A stretch of 64,000 nucleotides of DNA from Brevibacillus brevis (GTDB lineage: Bacteria > Bacillota > Bacilli > Brevibacillales > Brevibacillaceae). The position numbers and the translations under genes were made by a program. The stretch is taken from the NCBI RefSeq assembly GCF_031583145.1, contig NZ_CP134050.1:621739-685738 (forward strand), read 5' to 3'. Below the pieces are notes generated by a model. That model searched no databases. It was not told where the DNA came from and saw only the letters and a list, made by a program, of their open reading frames with translations. Positions 42,801-49,607 of the stretch are shown here, in pieces (the stretch's first letter is position 1; every line of letters starts with the position of its first letter).

Positions 42801-42875
42801 GCAGATCCATTTGCCGATCCTTTTGGTGGCTCAGGAAAACCAATCCATATTACGGATGACGATTTGCCGTTCTAG
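39845..42875 (+). CDS. ssb: Single-stranded DNA-binding protein, gene split by a group II intron
   Basis: Exon 1 is 39845-39884 and exon 2 is 42475-42875. Joined, they give a 146-residue SSB: MNRVILIGRLTKD from exon 1 continues exactly into PEMRYTTSG from exon 2, with the Pro codon formed across the splice. The OB fold covers about residues 1-105 (FINIVTWQKLADLCANYLRKG, YVTEVVADR). A flexible Asp/Pro/Ala-rich linker and the conserved acidic tip DDLPF follow. It coats single-stranded DNA during plasmid transfer or replication. Expression needs splicing of the intron. Leader holds a pseudoknot; a terminator follows the gene. Confidence 0.93.
39885..42474 (+). mobile_element. Group II intron (2.59 kb) inserted in ssb
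   Basis: The 5' end is GTGCG, a consensus group II start, and the 3' end is ...CCTAT. Removing 39885-42474 restores the ssb frame exactly, which fixes both boundaries. Domains I-III fill about 39885-40560 with many paired blocks. The intron-encoded protein is at 40571-42373. Domain V is visible at about 42391-42425 (CCGTATGAGG-GAAA-CTCTCACGTACGG type hairpin) and domain VI runs to the end. Orientation is the same as ssb, so splicing from the ssb mRNA is possible. Confidence 0.93.
40571..42373 (+). CDS. Group II intron reverse transcriptase/maturase with HNH domain
   Basis: A 600-residue LtrA-type protein. GTG 40571 follows AAAGGAGG by 8 bases. The reverse transcriptase domain spans about 50-350, with YADD at 277-280 and fingers motifs (RRVYIPKEGRNGKRPLGIP, QGGIISPLLSNIVLNDLD). 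The maturase domain X follows at about 380-480. A C-terminal HNH endonuclease domain covers about 520-575 (CEITG..., HCHHYLPKHLGG, NLRIIHKVVHRLIH). All catalytic residues are present, so it is likely able to splice and retrohome. Confidence 0.95.
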   Translation: MQALRYWEYYGMTDTFTRLHEEAKQGKGFVRLYDIITSRENILLAFRTIKSNKGSVTPGTDGVTIEDIKRIPEDELVEKVRRILSNYQPKKVRRVYIPKEGRNGKRPLGIPCMIDRIIQQAFKQVLEPITEAHFYKHSYGFRPLRSAHHALARVQHLVNHARLHYVVDIDIKGFFDNVNHSLLMKQMWNMGIRDRKVLRIIMKILKAPIEGEGVPTKGTPQGGIISPLLSNIVLNDLDQWVAGQWETFRTRHQYSSNEKKNRALKETNLKEGYIVRYADDFKILCRDWKTAQKWYHAVRLYLKDRLKLDISPEKSQIVNLRKRKSEFLGFTIWAIKKGKKYVAHTGIRDKKKQQIKKQAKELIKNIQKSPTAQNVLRYNSFVLGIHNYFKKATHVNIEFSRIAYDLGRFLYNRLKGLSRYEHPEDPPPTYTKFYRNAYRTYKVAGVYLYPLADVQHEWNSYQFKQELTPFTMQGRELIHKRLQGDVEWELLKLMKSHIPNATVQYMDNRLSHYSMKMGKCEITGMFLFAEDVHCHHYLPKHLGGTDDFDNLRIIHKVVHRLIHATDPETIRNLLIRIMPSKTVLKRINQYRKKAGLELIG

Positions 42876-42896
42876 GGAATGGTCATCGCAGGACAC

Positions 42897-42935
42897 AAAA
42901 GACTTCTCTCTGATGGTTTGGGAGAAGTCTTTTTG
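42897..42935 (+). terminator. Terminator after ssb
   Basis: AAAAGACTTCTC (42897-42908) pairs with GAGAAGTCTTTT (42922-42933) with a TTTTT tail: a 12-bp stem. It resembles the two terminators at 39055 and 39746. Confidence 0.88.
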
Positions 42936-42946
42936 TATACACCAAA

Positions 42947-42988
42947 TCCCTCGTGCGGGAGAAAACAATAGCACGTTGGCCGAGAGGC
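42947..42988 (+). promoter_or_regulatory. H-type pseudoknot plus GNRA hairpin, second copy
   Basis: Stem 1: TCCC (42947-42950) with GGGA (42957-42960). CGTGC (42952-42956) pairs with GCACG (42971-42975), bridged by GAAAACAATA. A GCC-GAGA-GGC hairpin with a GNRA loop follows at 42979-42988, then AAAGGAG and the ATG at 43005. Compared with the ssb leader, the first stem pair changes from G-C to U-A, which keeps the pairing. Confidence 0.65.
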
Positions 42989-43004
42989 GAAGAAAGGAGA
43001 TTCC

Positions 43005-44054
43005 ATGAATAACCCACTGACGGTCATCGATGGACAGGAAACTCGCTTGATGGAGGGCTACAGTTCCCAAGAGATGCACGCTGTCTTGCAGGAGATGAAA
43101 CAAAAACTCAATCTGACACAGCAATTCTTCAAGGAAGTCATGATTGAGGGGCAAGACTACGGCGTTCTGGAAGGTACTGCGAAACCCACGCTGCTGAAAG
43201 CGGGTGCCGAAAAACTATGCGAACTGTATGGCTTCTCACCGATCGTAAAGATGATCGAAGAAACGGCGGAAAGAGATACCGGCTACTATCGGGCTCGGGT
43301 AACGATTAGCCTGATCCATCGACGCAGCGGGGTGACCATTGCCGATGGGGTTGGGGAAGCCAATACCATGGAAAGCCGATACCGCTGGCGTTGGGTCTAC
43401 GAAAACGAGTTGCCGAGGGGGATTGATAAAAACTCCTTGGTACAGAAGAGTTTTCCGAAAAAGAACGGAAACGGAACCTATATCAAATACCGGATCGAAA
43501 ATGAGGATCTCCACTCATTATGGAACACCGTACTGAAGATGGCCAAGAAGCGCGGCCTGATTGACGCGGTGCTTTCTGCAACCCGTTCTTCAGGTATCTT
43601 TACCCAGGATGTAGAGGACTTGAAGGATTGGGCGGAAGCAGCTCCATCGGATGAACCCAACCCACGACGTGAGAATGGAACGCCCGGTCACAACCGAAAC
43701 GAAAGCAGAAGGGCGTCGAACCGGCCGCAAGGACAAGAAGGGAAGCAACCGCCACAAAATCAATCCGGTGCTCATAAGGAACACGCTGCCATCACTCCGT
43801 CTGATACGCCCCGTTGGATTACGGGAACCGTAACGGATGTGCAAGGAACGGCCATCAACGACACACCTTGCTTTATTTTGTTCCTGCATAACGGCAGCAA
43901 AGTCCTGATTCCGGAAGATCATCCGGTGGCCCAACAAGACTTAAACAACTTGATGGGGGGACAATTGTTAAAGTTCCTGACTCGCACGATGGGAGATTTT
44001 GAGGCAATTGCTGGCCGCAGCGGACAAGAGATTCAGGAGGTGCGCAGTGCATGA
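43005..44054 (+). CDS. Plasmid recombination/annealing-like protein (family not certain)
   Basis: A 349-residue protein. The conserved-looking core (FFKEVMIEGQDYGVLEG, KPTLLKAGAEKLCELYGFSP, YYRARVTISLIHR, GVGEANTMESRYRWRW, LHSLWNTVLKMAKKRGLIDA) belongs to a family common in phages and plasmids next to ssb and recB-like nuclease genes. Fold and context suggest single-strand annealing or DNA repair, but I cannot name the family. A disordered Arg/Asn/Gln-rich linker (about 215-260) and a C-terminal OB-like domain (ITGTVTDVQGTAINDTPCFILFL) follow. Leader has the pseudoknot motif; operon continues downstream. Confidence 0.6.
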   Translation: MNNPLTVIDGQETRLMEGYSSQEMHAVLQEMKQKLNLTQQFFKEVMIEGQDYGVLEGTAKPTLLKAGAEKLCELYGFSPIVKMIEETAERDTGYYRARVTISLIHRRSGVTIADGVGEANTMESRYRWRWVYENELPRGIDKNSLVQKSFPKKNGNGTYIKYRIENEDLHSLWNTVLKMAKKRGLIDAVLSATRSSGIFTQDVEDLKDWAEAAPSDEPNPRRENGTPGHNRNESRRASNRPQGQEGKQPPQNQSGAHKEHAAITPSDTPRWITGTVTDVQGTAINDTPCFILFLHNGSKVLIPEDHPVAQQDLNNLMGGQLLKFLTRTMGDFEAIAGRSGQEIQEVRSA

Positions 44055-44803
44055 GCATTTTTCCTGAAATCTTTGACGTAGCGAATGGTTTCCATCTCTT
44101 GGCACAGCAAAAGGCTGCGCCGAGAGGTGAGATTCGCATCCATTGCCCGTTTTGCGGAGAGATTGTCGGTACAGCAGATCGCGGGTTCCATCTTTACCTG
44201 AATCCTGTCAAGAATACGTTTCACTGCTTCCGCTGCCAGGTAAAAGGGGGCGTGGCAAAATTTATCGGTCTTCTGCAGGGAAAAGGAGAACAAGAAGTGA
44301 TCAATGAATATAAGGCCAAACATGAAGCCGCCAGGAGGAAAAAGCGGAAGAAAAAGACATGGGCAGATCATCCGGCCATGAAGCTTTCCGCACACCAATG
44401 GAAATTGATGGGCTTTCTCGGGAAGATCGACGGGAAAATGTTTTACACCAACCCGCATTATGCACATGCTGTTCTACAGTGGGCATGGCGGGAGTGGCAA
44501 CTATTCACGTCTGAGAAATCGAAGGAAGCCTTCCATGTCCTTCTGATTGGCAAATACCTGGCGAATGAAAAAGCTGCGGAGGATTTTGTCAGGAAAACCG
44601 AGAAAGAAACCGGTATTGAAAGTCTTTGGGAGCGCGCCGTGAAGATGCATCAGCTCCCCAAGGATTTGTGGGCGGAATGGGCCAAACGAGCTGATGTCAC
44701 CGTTCGCGAACTTGTAGAAGCAATTCGGAACGAAGAGAAAGCGTCAGATTTGGAAAGTACCATTCAGCGAGAGCTGCAAAAGATGAAGGAGAGAACGGCG
44801 TGA
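44051..44803 (+). CDS. CHC2-type zinc-finger protein (DnaG-like N-terminus)
   Basis: A 250-residue protein that overlaps the previous gene (ATGA at 44051). Residues 25-70 form a primase-type zinc ribbon: C32-x2-C35 (HCPFCGE) and C59-x2-C62 (FHCFRCQVKGG). No Toprim or polymerase domain is present, so it is not a full primase; the rest is helical and basic (KKRKKKTWADHP). It could bind single-stranded DNA in plasmid replication or act as a primase accessory. The next gene overlaps its stop. Confidence 0.75.
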   Translation: MSIFPEIFDVANGFHLLAQQKAAPRGEIRIHCPFCGEIVGTADRGFHLYLNPVKNTFHCFRCQVKGGVAKFIGLLQGKGEQEVINEYKAKHEAARRKKRKKKTWADHPAMKLSAHQWKLMGFLGKIDGKMFYTNPHYAHAVLQWAWREWQLFTSEKSKEAFHVLLIGKYLANEKAAEDFVRKTEKETGIESLWERAVKMHQLPKDLWAEWAKRADVTVRELVEAIRNEEKASDLESTIQRELQKMKERTA

Positions 44804-45492
44804 GCTGGAAATGGAGCTACAGCCGACTCTTCAAATATGACTCCTGCCCCCATGCGTACTATTTCCGGTACGTGTTGGGGATGCCGGAGAAGGAAACGGA
44901 AGCAATGGCGAACGGGAAGCAATTCCACGAAGTCATTGCTTCTTCTGTTTTAAGGCAGCCGCCGCCGGTGGGAATTCCGAAAGACGTGCAGGAGTTGGCA
45001 TTAAAGGCGTATCGAATGTTGCAAACCCACATTTTCAAAGGGGAAATTGTAGCGGTCGAGCGTGAAATCGTCACTCCCATTACGGAAACGGATCTGTTCC
45101 ATGTGGTGATTGATCTCATTGTCCAGTACGATTTGTTTTCCCTCACAATTTACGACTGGAAAACATCCTGGGCAGTCTATGAGGTCATGCAGAAGCCCAA
45201 GCAACTGCTTCTTTATGCTTGGAGCGCGTGGCAATCCGGTCTTTACGCTTCGGAGGTCGCTTATCTGTTTCCAAGGAAGAATGTCATCAAAACCGCACAG
45301 GTAACGCCTGAAGCGATTGCGGAAACCCTCGAATGGGCCAAGTTGAAGATTCACCAGGCGAGAGCCGCCTATCAGGAACTGAAAAAAGGGACACAACCGG
45401 AGATAGCTTTCCCGCCCAAATTGGGAAGCAGCTGCACCAACTGCAGCTTTATCCGCGAATGTCCCATGACGAAAAAATACCAAGTTCATTGA
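44800..45492 (+). CDS. RecB/AddB-like PD-(D/E)XK nuclease with Fe-S cysteines
   Basis: A 230-residue nuclease of the PDDEXK_1/Cas4-AddB type. GTG 44800 overlaps the previous stop. The N-terminus has YSRLFKYDSCPHAYYFRYVLG; H43-E44 lies in the GxxFHE motif. The active site is D105 (VVIDLI) with D119-x-K121 (YDWKTS). Four cysteines, C16, C212, C215 and C221, match the iron-sulfur cluster of AddB/Cas4 nucleases. Such stand-alone nucleases process DNA ends beside ssb and annealing genes. No cas1/cas2 or CRISPR array is near. Confidence 0.85.
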   Translation: MSWKWSYSRLFKYDSCPHAYYFRYVLGMPEKETEAMANGKQFHEVIASSVLRQPPPVGIPKDVQELALKAYRMLQTHIFKGEIVAVEREIVTPITETDLFHVVIDLIVQYDLFSLTIYDWKTSWAVYEVMQKPKQLLLYAWSAWQSGLYASEVAYLFPRKNVIKTAQVTPEAIAETLEWAKLKIHQARAAYQELKKGTQPEIAFPPKLGSSCTNCSFIRECPMTKKYQVH

Positions 45493-45502
45493 GGAGGAAT
45501 GA

Positions 45503-46519
45503 ATGATGAATTACATGCACAATGCAGGAGAAAATTTCAAGCGGATTTTGGACGAACTGAACCGTCAAGCACAGCAAAAAGAAGATTTCGTTGTACCGGC
45601 TAATCAGGTACGGATGCGTGACGATGGACACTTTACGTTCCAGACACTTTTTACGAATGCGGTCGCCAGCCCGGCAACTGAATGGGCGGAAAACCAGATG
45701 TATCAAAAACTGGAGTTGCCGGCTCGCTTCATGCGCCGCTGCCCAAGTGATTTGAGGGCAACGAACTTTAACTACTTCGCAGAGCGGCTGCCAGGGGACG
45801 AGGAATGGATGTTGCGTACGTATCGGTCACGATCCGAACAACTGGGCCCCATGATTCGTGGTGCCTTGTCCAAGGATTACAGCCGGTTTGATGATGATCA
45901 GTTCCTCGGCATGATCGAATCCATGATTGGGACAGAGGAAGACCATCGGATTTCATACTGGTACCGCGATGAGCGCGGCATGCACCTGCGTATTGTGTTC
46001 CCTGATCTGACAAGAAATATCGGGAGAACACTGGAGGGTCGACCGGATGTCCACATGGTAGGGGTCCATTTGTCCAACTCCGAAGTGGGGGCTCGCTCGG
46101 TTACGATCCAACCGATGGTATACCGCCTGGTTTGCTCGAATGGCTTGATGCGCTGGACCCATGACGGGGACGTGTTCAAGCAGCGCCACATTCACCTGCG
46201 GGAGAAGGAGATGTACGCCCGGGTAGCCGAAGCGTTTACGTCTGCCGTCAAAGCCGGGGATGACATGTTGGAACGGGCTTTGGCTGCCAAAGAGGTCAAG
46301 GTGGAAAACCCGCTTGATTTCATCAAAACGCTGGCCAAGGACAAAAAATACAGTCAATCCATGACGGATACCATCACCAGTAATTACATGATAGAACCTG
46401 GTGACAGCCTGTTCTACGTCATGCAGGCCATGACCCGTGCCGCCCAAACTCTTCAAGGGGATGCTCGGGTGGAGCTGGAACAAGATGCCGGCGAACTGCT
46501 CACCAAGGTAGCTGTCTAA
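45503..46519 (+). CDS. DUF932 family plasmid/phage protein
   Basis: A 338-residue protein with the DUF932 pattern (LPARFMRRCP, RSRSEQLGPMIRGALSKDYSRFDDDQFLGMIES, HMVGVHLSNSEVGARSVTIQPMVYRLVCSNGLM). The family is common on large plasmids and phages and has no proven function. It has a GAGGAGG site and follows the nuclease gene by 10 bases, so it belongs to the same DNA-metabolism operon. Confidence 0.82.
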   Translation: MMNYMHNAGENFKRILDELNRQAQQKEDFVVPANQVRMRDDGHFTFQTLFTNAVASPATEWAENQMYQKLELPARFMRRCPSDLRATNFNYFAERLPGDEEWMLRTYRSRSEQLGPMIRGALSKDYSRFDDDQFLGMIESMIGTEEDHRISYWYRDERGMHLRIVFPDLTRNIGRTLEGRPDVHMVGVHLSNSEVGARSVTIQPMVYRLVCSNGLMRWTHDGDVFKQRHIHLREKEMYARVAEAFTSAVKAGDDMLERALAAKEVKVENPLDFIKTLAKDKKYSQSMTDTITSNYMIEPGDSLFYVMQAMTRAAQTLQGDARVELEQDAGELLTKVAV

Positions 46520-46534
46520 CAGAACGAAAACGAA

Positions 46535-46567
46535 GAAGCCGATCTGCATGGGTCGGCTTCTCCCATG
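46535..46567 (+). promoter_or_regulatory. Strong hairpin with loop complementary to the flanking base run
   Basis: GAAGCCGA (46535-46542) pairs with TCGGCTTC (46553-46560), an 8-bp perfect stem without a T-run. The loop end CATGGG (46547-46552) is complementary to CCCATG (46562-46567) just after the stem. The two pairings compete, so the segment can switch between folds upstream of the next gene. Confidence 0.45.
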
Positions 46568-46591
46568 ATCAAAATGGAGGAGGAATATTGC

Positions 46592-47056
46592 ATGAACATG
46601 AACGGTCAAACGGTGATTTTTCCATGGGATGAACCGATGGGTATCGAAGCGGTAGCATTGGTTGATGAAGGAACAATCCCAGTGGATCTTCCGGAAGAAA
46701 ACAAAGAAGAAAATCACAAACAGGCTCAACAATTGGCGGCTGAGATTCTACATTTGGAAGCGATATTGAAAGCCAAGAAGGAAGAGTTAAAGCAGTATGT
46801 TGAGCAAAACGGAAAAGTCGTAGTGGGAGACACCCAATTTGATTTTGTCCCGTCTTTTTCGTGGGAAGGGAATTGGGAAGCTCTTGCCCGACATATCCGG
46901 GAAAAAGGGTTGAATCCGTTTGATTTCTTCAAGCTGGGATCAACAGAGGCCACGAAGCTCATGAAAAAGACAGGATGGGACGAAGAGCAAATGAAAGAAC
47001 ACGGTGTCTTTCGTGTCATGTCCGGTAAGCAATTCCGCTCATCCAAAGTGAAATAA
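46592..47056 (+). CDS. Hypothetical plasmid protein with coiled coil
   Basis: A 154-residue protein. ATG 46592 has GGAGGAGG with 8-base spacing. Residues about 45-80 form a coiled coil (HKQAQQLAAEILHLEAILKAKKEELKQYVEQ). The C-terminal half (FDFVPSFSWEGNWEALARHIREKGLNPFDFFKLGS) is alpha/beta. Not recognised. It lies between DUF932 and DUF6573-like genes, a common plasmid neighbourhood. Confidence 0.65.
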   Translation: MNMNGQTVIFPWDEPMGIEAVALVDEGTIPVDLPEENKEENHKQAQQLAAEILHLEAILKAKKEELKQYVEQNGKVVVGDTQFDFVPSFSWEGNWEALARHIREKGLNPFDFFKLGSTEATKLMKKTGWDEEQMKEHGVFRVMSGKQFRSSKVK

Positions 47057-47143
47057 CAATAGGATGAAGTCAAGAGCTTTCATCCGTGTACCAAGGGAAG
47101 AAAAATCCAAAAGTGTAGTTGTCATTGTAAACGGCAAAGGACT

Positions 47144-47186
47144 AAAAAGCCAGTAACTCTTAGAAGAGCTGCTGGCTTTTTCATTT
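47144..47186 (+). terminator. Rho-independent terminator
   Basis: AAAAAGCCAG (47144-47153) pairs with CTGGCTTTTT (47172-47181), with an inner CTCTT/AAGAG pair, and a T-rich tail. The A/T symmetry means it could work in both directions. Confidence 0.82.
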
Positions 47187-47210
47187 TTCCAAACCGAAAG
47201 GGTGGCTTTC

Positions 47211-47576
47211 ATGGAAAAAGACAAACAGCAGCGGGAAGGAATCGATATTTCATCCTTCGCGCAAGAAATGGGGATCAAGATCCCGGTATTCGTATCTCCT
47301 GTTCTATGGAGGACTTATATCGAACCGGAAGAGGCGATTTCCGTCGGCCAAACCAAAAATGGAAGAATCTGGGATATGTTGATGAAGCTGAAGGATTACA
47401 TCATGGGTCGCGTATTGGTTGATTCCGAGACGATTCACTTTTCTGTTCATTTCGTGATCAACGGAAATTTGACCATGGTTTTCCTCAAGGCCACGTTTCA
47501 CAAAGACGCAATAGGAAAAAACGCCATCTTCATCAAGCTGCCGGATGAAGAGATAAAGGAGATTGCCATTGGTTAA
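47211..47576 (+). CDS. DUF6573-like plasmid protein
   Basis: A 121-residue protein. ATG 47211 is chosen because AAAGGGTGG is well spaced; GTG 47202 overlaps it. The sequence IDISSFAQEMGIKIPVFVSPVLW followed by GRIWDMLMKLKDYI matches the pattern of the DUF6573 family (protein of unknown function frequent on conjugative plasmids). The C-terminal half is a beta sheet (IHFSVHFVINGNLTMVFLKATFH). The family call is from memory of the pattern. Confidence 0.6.
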   Translation: MEKDKQQREGIDISSFAQEMGIKIPVFVSPVLWRTYIEPEEAISVGQTKNGRIWDMLMKLKDYIMGRVLVDSETIHFSVHFVINGNLTMVFLKATFHKDAIGKNAIFIKLPDEEIKEIAIG

Positions 47577-47645
47577 ACCAGTTTGGCTAGGATATTGACC
47601 CACTCCAATCATCAAGAAACTTTCGCCTACCACCGTGGCGGTAAA

Positions 47646-47683
47646 CGTGTGGCTCAAACATGGGCCACACGGCCCGGTTTGAG
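47646..47683 (+). promoter_or_regulatory. Long hairpin leader before radC
   Basis: CTCAAAC (47653-47659) pairs with GTTTGAG (47677-47683); inside, GGGCC (47662-47666) pairs with GGCCC (47671-47675) around an ACAC loop. Upstream, CGTGTGGC (47646-47653) can instead pair with GCCACACG (47664-47671). The ribosome site GGGAGG starts 3 bases after the stem. A base-pair-compensated copy lies before dnaN. Confidence 0.65.
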
Positions 47684-47696
47684 TAGGGAGGTAACA

Positions 47697-48377
47697 GTGC
47701 AACAAATTGACATGTTTCAGTACGAATGCTTTGCAACGGATTTTGTCCAAAAAGCCAAGGAAAGCGTATCGTTCTACGGGACGAAGGAAGCAAATCTGAA
47801 CGATCTGTTGACGATCATTATCGGAAACGAAGCGGATGCTGTAATCATTCATAAGTTAGCTGGCATCGGGATTCAACAACTCGCTTCGATGTCTGCCCAT
47901 GAAATCATGGAGCTTGTGCCCATCAGTGAAATGGCAGCACAGCGGATCGTCGCCTCCTTTGGATTGGCACACAAATATGTAACCAGCCCAAGAGAGAAAA
48001 GGATTTCCATTCGTCTCCCGCGTGATGTAGCGGAACTAATGATGCCTGAAATGAGGTACTTAACGCAGGAACATTTTATATGTCTGTTTCTGAATACAAA
48101 AAATCGTGTAATCGGTAAGCAGACAATCTTTATCGGAAGTTTGGATGCATCGGTTGTCCATCCCCGAGAGGTTTTTAAAGAGGCGATCAAGAGGAGCGCA
48201 GCAAATGTGATTTGTCTGCACAATCATCCGAGTGGTGATCCCACGCCCAGTCGAGAAGACATAAAAGTAACAAAAAACCTAATGGAAGCAGGAGAAGTTG
48301 TTGGCATCCCATTACTGGATCACGTCATTATTGGGGATGACGGATACATTAGTTTAAAGGAACAGAGGTACATATAG
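47697..48377 (+). CDS. radC: RadC-like JAB/MPN protein
   Basis: A 226-residue RadC-family protein. GTG 47697 follows GGGAGG by 5 bases; the longer frame runs through the leader hairpin and lacks a site. The N-terminal helix-hairpin-helix-like part is followed by the MPN/JAMM metal site LHNHPSGDP (H175, H177, D181) and a final DHVIIGDDGYISL. RadC-like proteins are common on plasmids and phages; activity is unclear (not a proven repair enzyme). Next gene is dnaN. Confidence 0.9.
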   Translation: MQQIDMFQYECFATDFVQKAKESVSFYGTKEANLNDLLTIIIGNEADAVIIHKLAGIGIQQLASMSAHEIMELVPISEMAAQRIVASFGLAHKYVTSPREKRISIRLPRDVAELMMPEMRYLTQEHFICLFLNTKNRVIGKQTIFIGSLDASVVHPREVFKEAIKRSAANVICLHNHPSGDPTPSREDIKVTKNLMEAGEVVGIPLLDHVIIGDDGYISLKEQRYI

Positions 48378-48427
48378 TACCTTGAGGTCACGATTTGTAC
48401 AAATCAGTACCTTCCACAGGGGGAAAA

Positions 48428-48469
48428 ACGTGTGGCTCGAACGATGGGGCCATATGGCCCCGGTTCGAG
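48428..48469 (+). promoter_or_regulatory. Long hairpin leader before dnaN, compensated copy
   Basis: CTCGAAC (48436-48442) pairs with GTTCGAG (48463-48469); GGGGCC (48446-48451) pairs with GGCCCC (48456-48461) around ATAT. Compared with the radC leader, an A-U pair became G-C in the outer stem and the inner stem gained one pair. CGTGTGGC at 48429-48436 is identical to the radC leader. The ribosome site AAGGAG starts at 48471. Confidence 0.65.
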
Positions 48470-48481
48470 GAAGGAGAAAAT

Positions 48482-49603
48482 ATGAAGAAAATTGTGATCA
48501 AGGATTCAGAACGCTTAATTGCTGATCTTTCGAAAGCGTACCGGGCCGTTGCAAAACAGACGACGATTCCGATTCTCACCGGTTTTCATCTCCAATTCAC
48601 GGGAGAATCTTTGACCATTACCGGCTCGGATACGGATAACACCATCCAGATTACGGAAGAAAACAATTGCTCATCATCTAAACCGTGCGCGATCGTCGTA
48701 CCGGCTCGAATATTCCTGGACATTGTGCGTAAGCTGCCGGCAGGTGAGATCCAGCTGAAAATTGGAACAAATGAGATCTCCATCTCTGCAGGGAAATCGA
48801 CTTTCGAGATTAAGACAATGGAAGCGGATGAGTACCCTTCTTTTCCCTTTGACGATACAGGCGTTTGTGTTGAGATCCAAGCATCGGATTTGGCAAATGG
48901 GTTACGTTTGGGATACGCATGCGCGGTATCGACTACGCGTCCCACTCTGCAGGGAATCCATATTTTTGGTAAGGAAAAGGCAGTAACGTTTGTTGCAACG
49001 GATGCTCACAGGCTGGGAACGTGGACCGTTCAGTTGGAACAAGTGATCCCGCTACCCAAGATGATTTTACCTGCAAGAGCTGCTGAAGAGATGATCAAGC
49101 TGGTTGAGGATGCGACCGATAAGGTCACCATCCACTGCACGGAGAACACGTTGCGAATGTCTCACCAAAACGTGACATATGTGTCACGACTGATTTCGGG
49201 TACCTATCCGGATACATCCAGGGTAATCCCGACCAATTTTTCCACCACATTTGTGGCAAATCGGGATGAGTTAGTCAAGGTGCTGGAGCGGGTGAGTATC
49301 GTCTCCAAGGAAGGAAAGACCAATATGTGTCGCTTGCAGGTGATCCCATCCGCAATGCCTTCTTTGCTCATTTCGGCCAGCCAGGAGGGAATGGGAAAAG
49401 TACAGGAGGAAGTGTTTATCTCGGATCTCGAAGGCGAAATGTTTGAGATGAAGTTCAGCACGAAATATCTCCTGGATGCGTTGCGCCATATGAATGTGAA
49501 GGAAGTTATGTTTCATGCATCTGGAGTCAATGCACCGCTCATTATACGGCCGACAGGTAATGAACCAGGGTTTGCCCTGATACTACCTGTACGGTCGGTA
49601 TAA
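48482..49603 (+). CDS. dnaN: DNA polymerase III beta subunit (sliding clamp), element-encoded
   Basis: A 373-residue clamp. ATG 48482 has AAGGAG upstream; the longer frame would include the hairpin. Three clamp domains of about 120 residues are visible: TTIPILTGFHLQF, then VSTTRPTLQGIHIF and FVATDAHRLGTW, ending with APLIIRPTGNEPGFALILPVR. The clamp ties the replicative polymerase to DNA. The host must have its own dnaN in the origin region, so this is an extra copy carried by the element, together with ssb. A terminator follows. Confidence 0.93.
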   Translation: MKKIVIKDSERLIADLSKAYRAVAKQTTIPILTGFHLQFTGESLTITGSDTDNTIQITEENNCSSSKPCAIVVPARIFLDIVRKLPAGEIQLKIGTNEISISAGKSTFEIKTMEADEYPSFPFDDTGVCVEIQASDLANGLRLGYACAVSTTRPTLQGIHIFGKEKAVTFVATDAHRLGTWTVQLEQVIPLPKMILPARAAEEMIKLVEDATDKVTIHCTENTLRMSHQNVTYVSRLISGTYPDTSRVIPTNFSTTFVANRDELVKVLERVSIVSKEGKTNMCRLQVIPSAMPSLLISASQEGMGKVQEEVFISDLEGEMFEMKFSTKYLLDALRHMNVKEVMFHASGVNAPLIIRPTGNEPGFALILPVRSV

Positions 49604-49607
49604 CGCA

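Noticed and set aside
44800..45492. Reading the Fe-S nuclease as Cas4 and looking for a CRISPR array
   Set aside because: No regularly spaced repeats or cas1/cas2 genes are in the window; context is plasmid recombination.
47064..47156. A 30-residue basic frame (MKSRAFIRVPREEKSK start) before a terminator
   Set aside because: The only site is AGG directly touching the ATG, and the terminator stem begins inside it. Not enough support, though it might be worth a conservation check.
47646..47683. Interpreting the radC leader as an H-type pseudoknot
   Set aside because: The crossing pairing exists, but a nested hairpin explains the bases and the compensatory changes better; listed as hairpin with an alternative fold.
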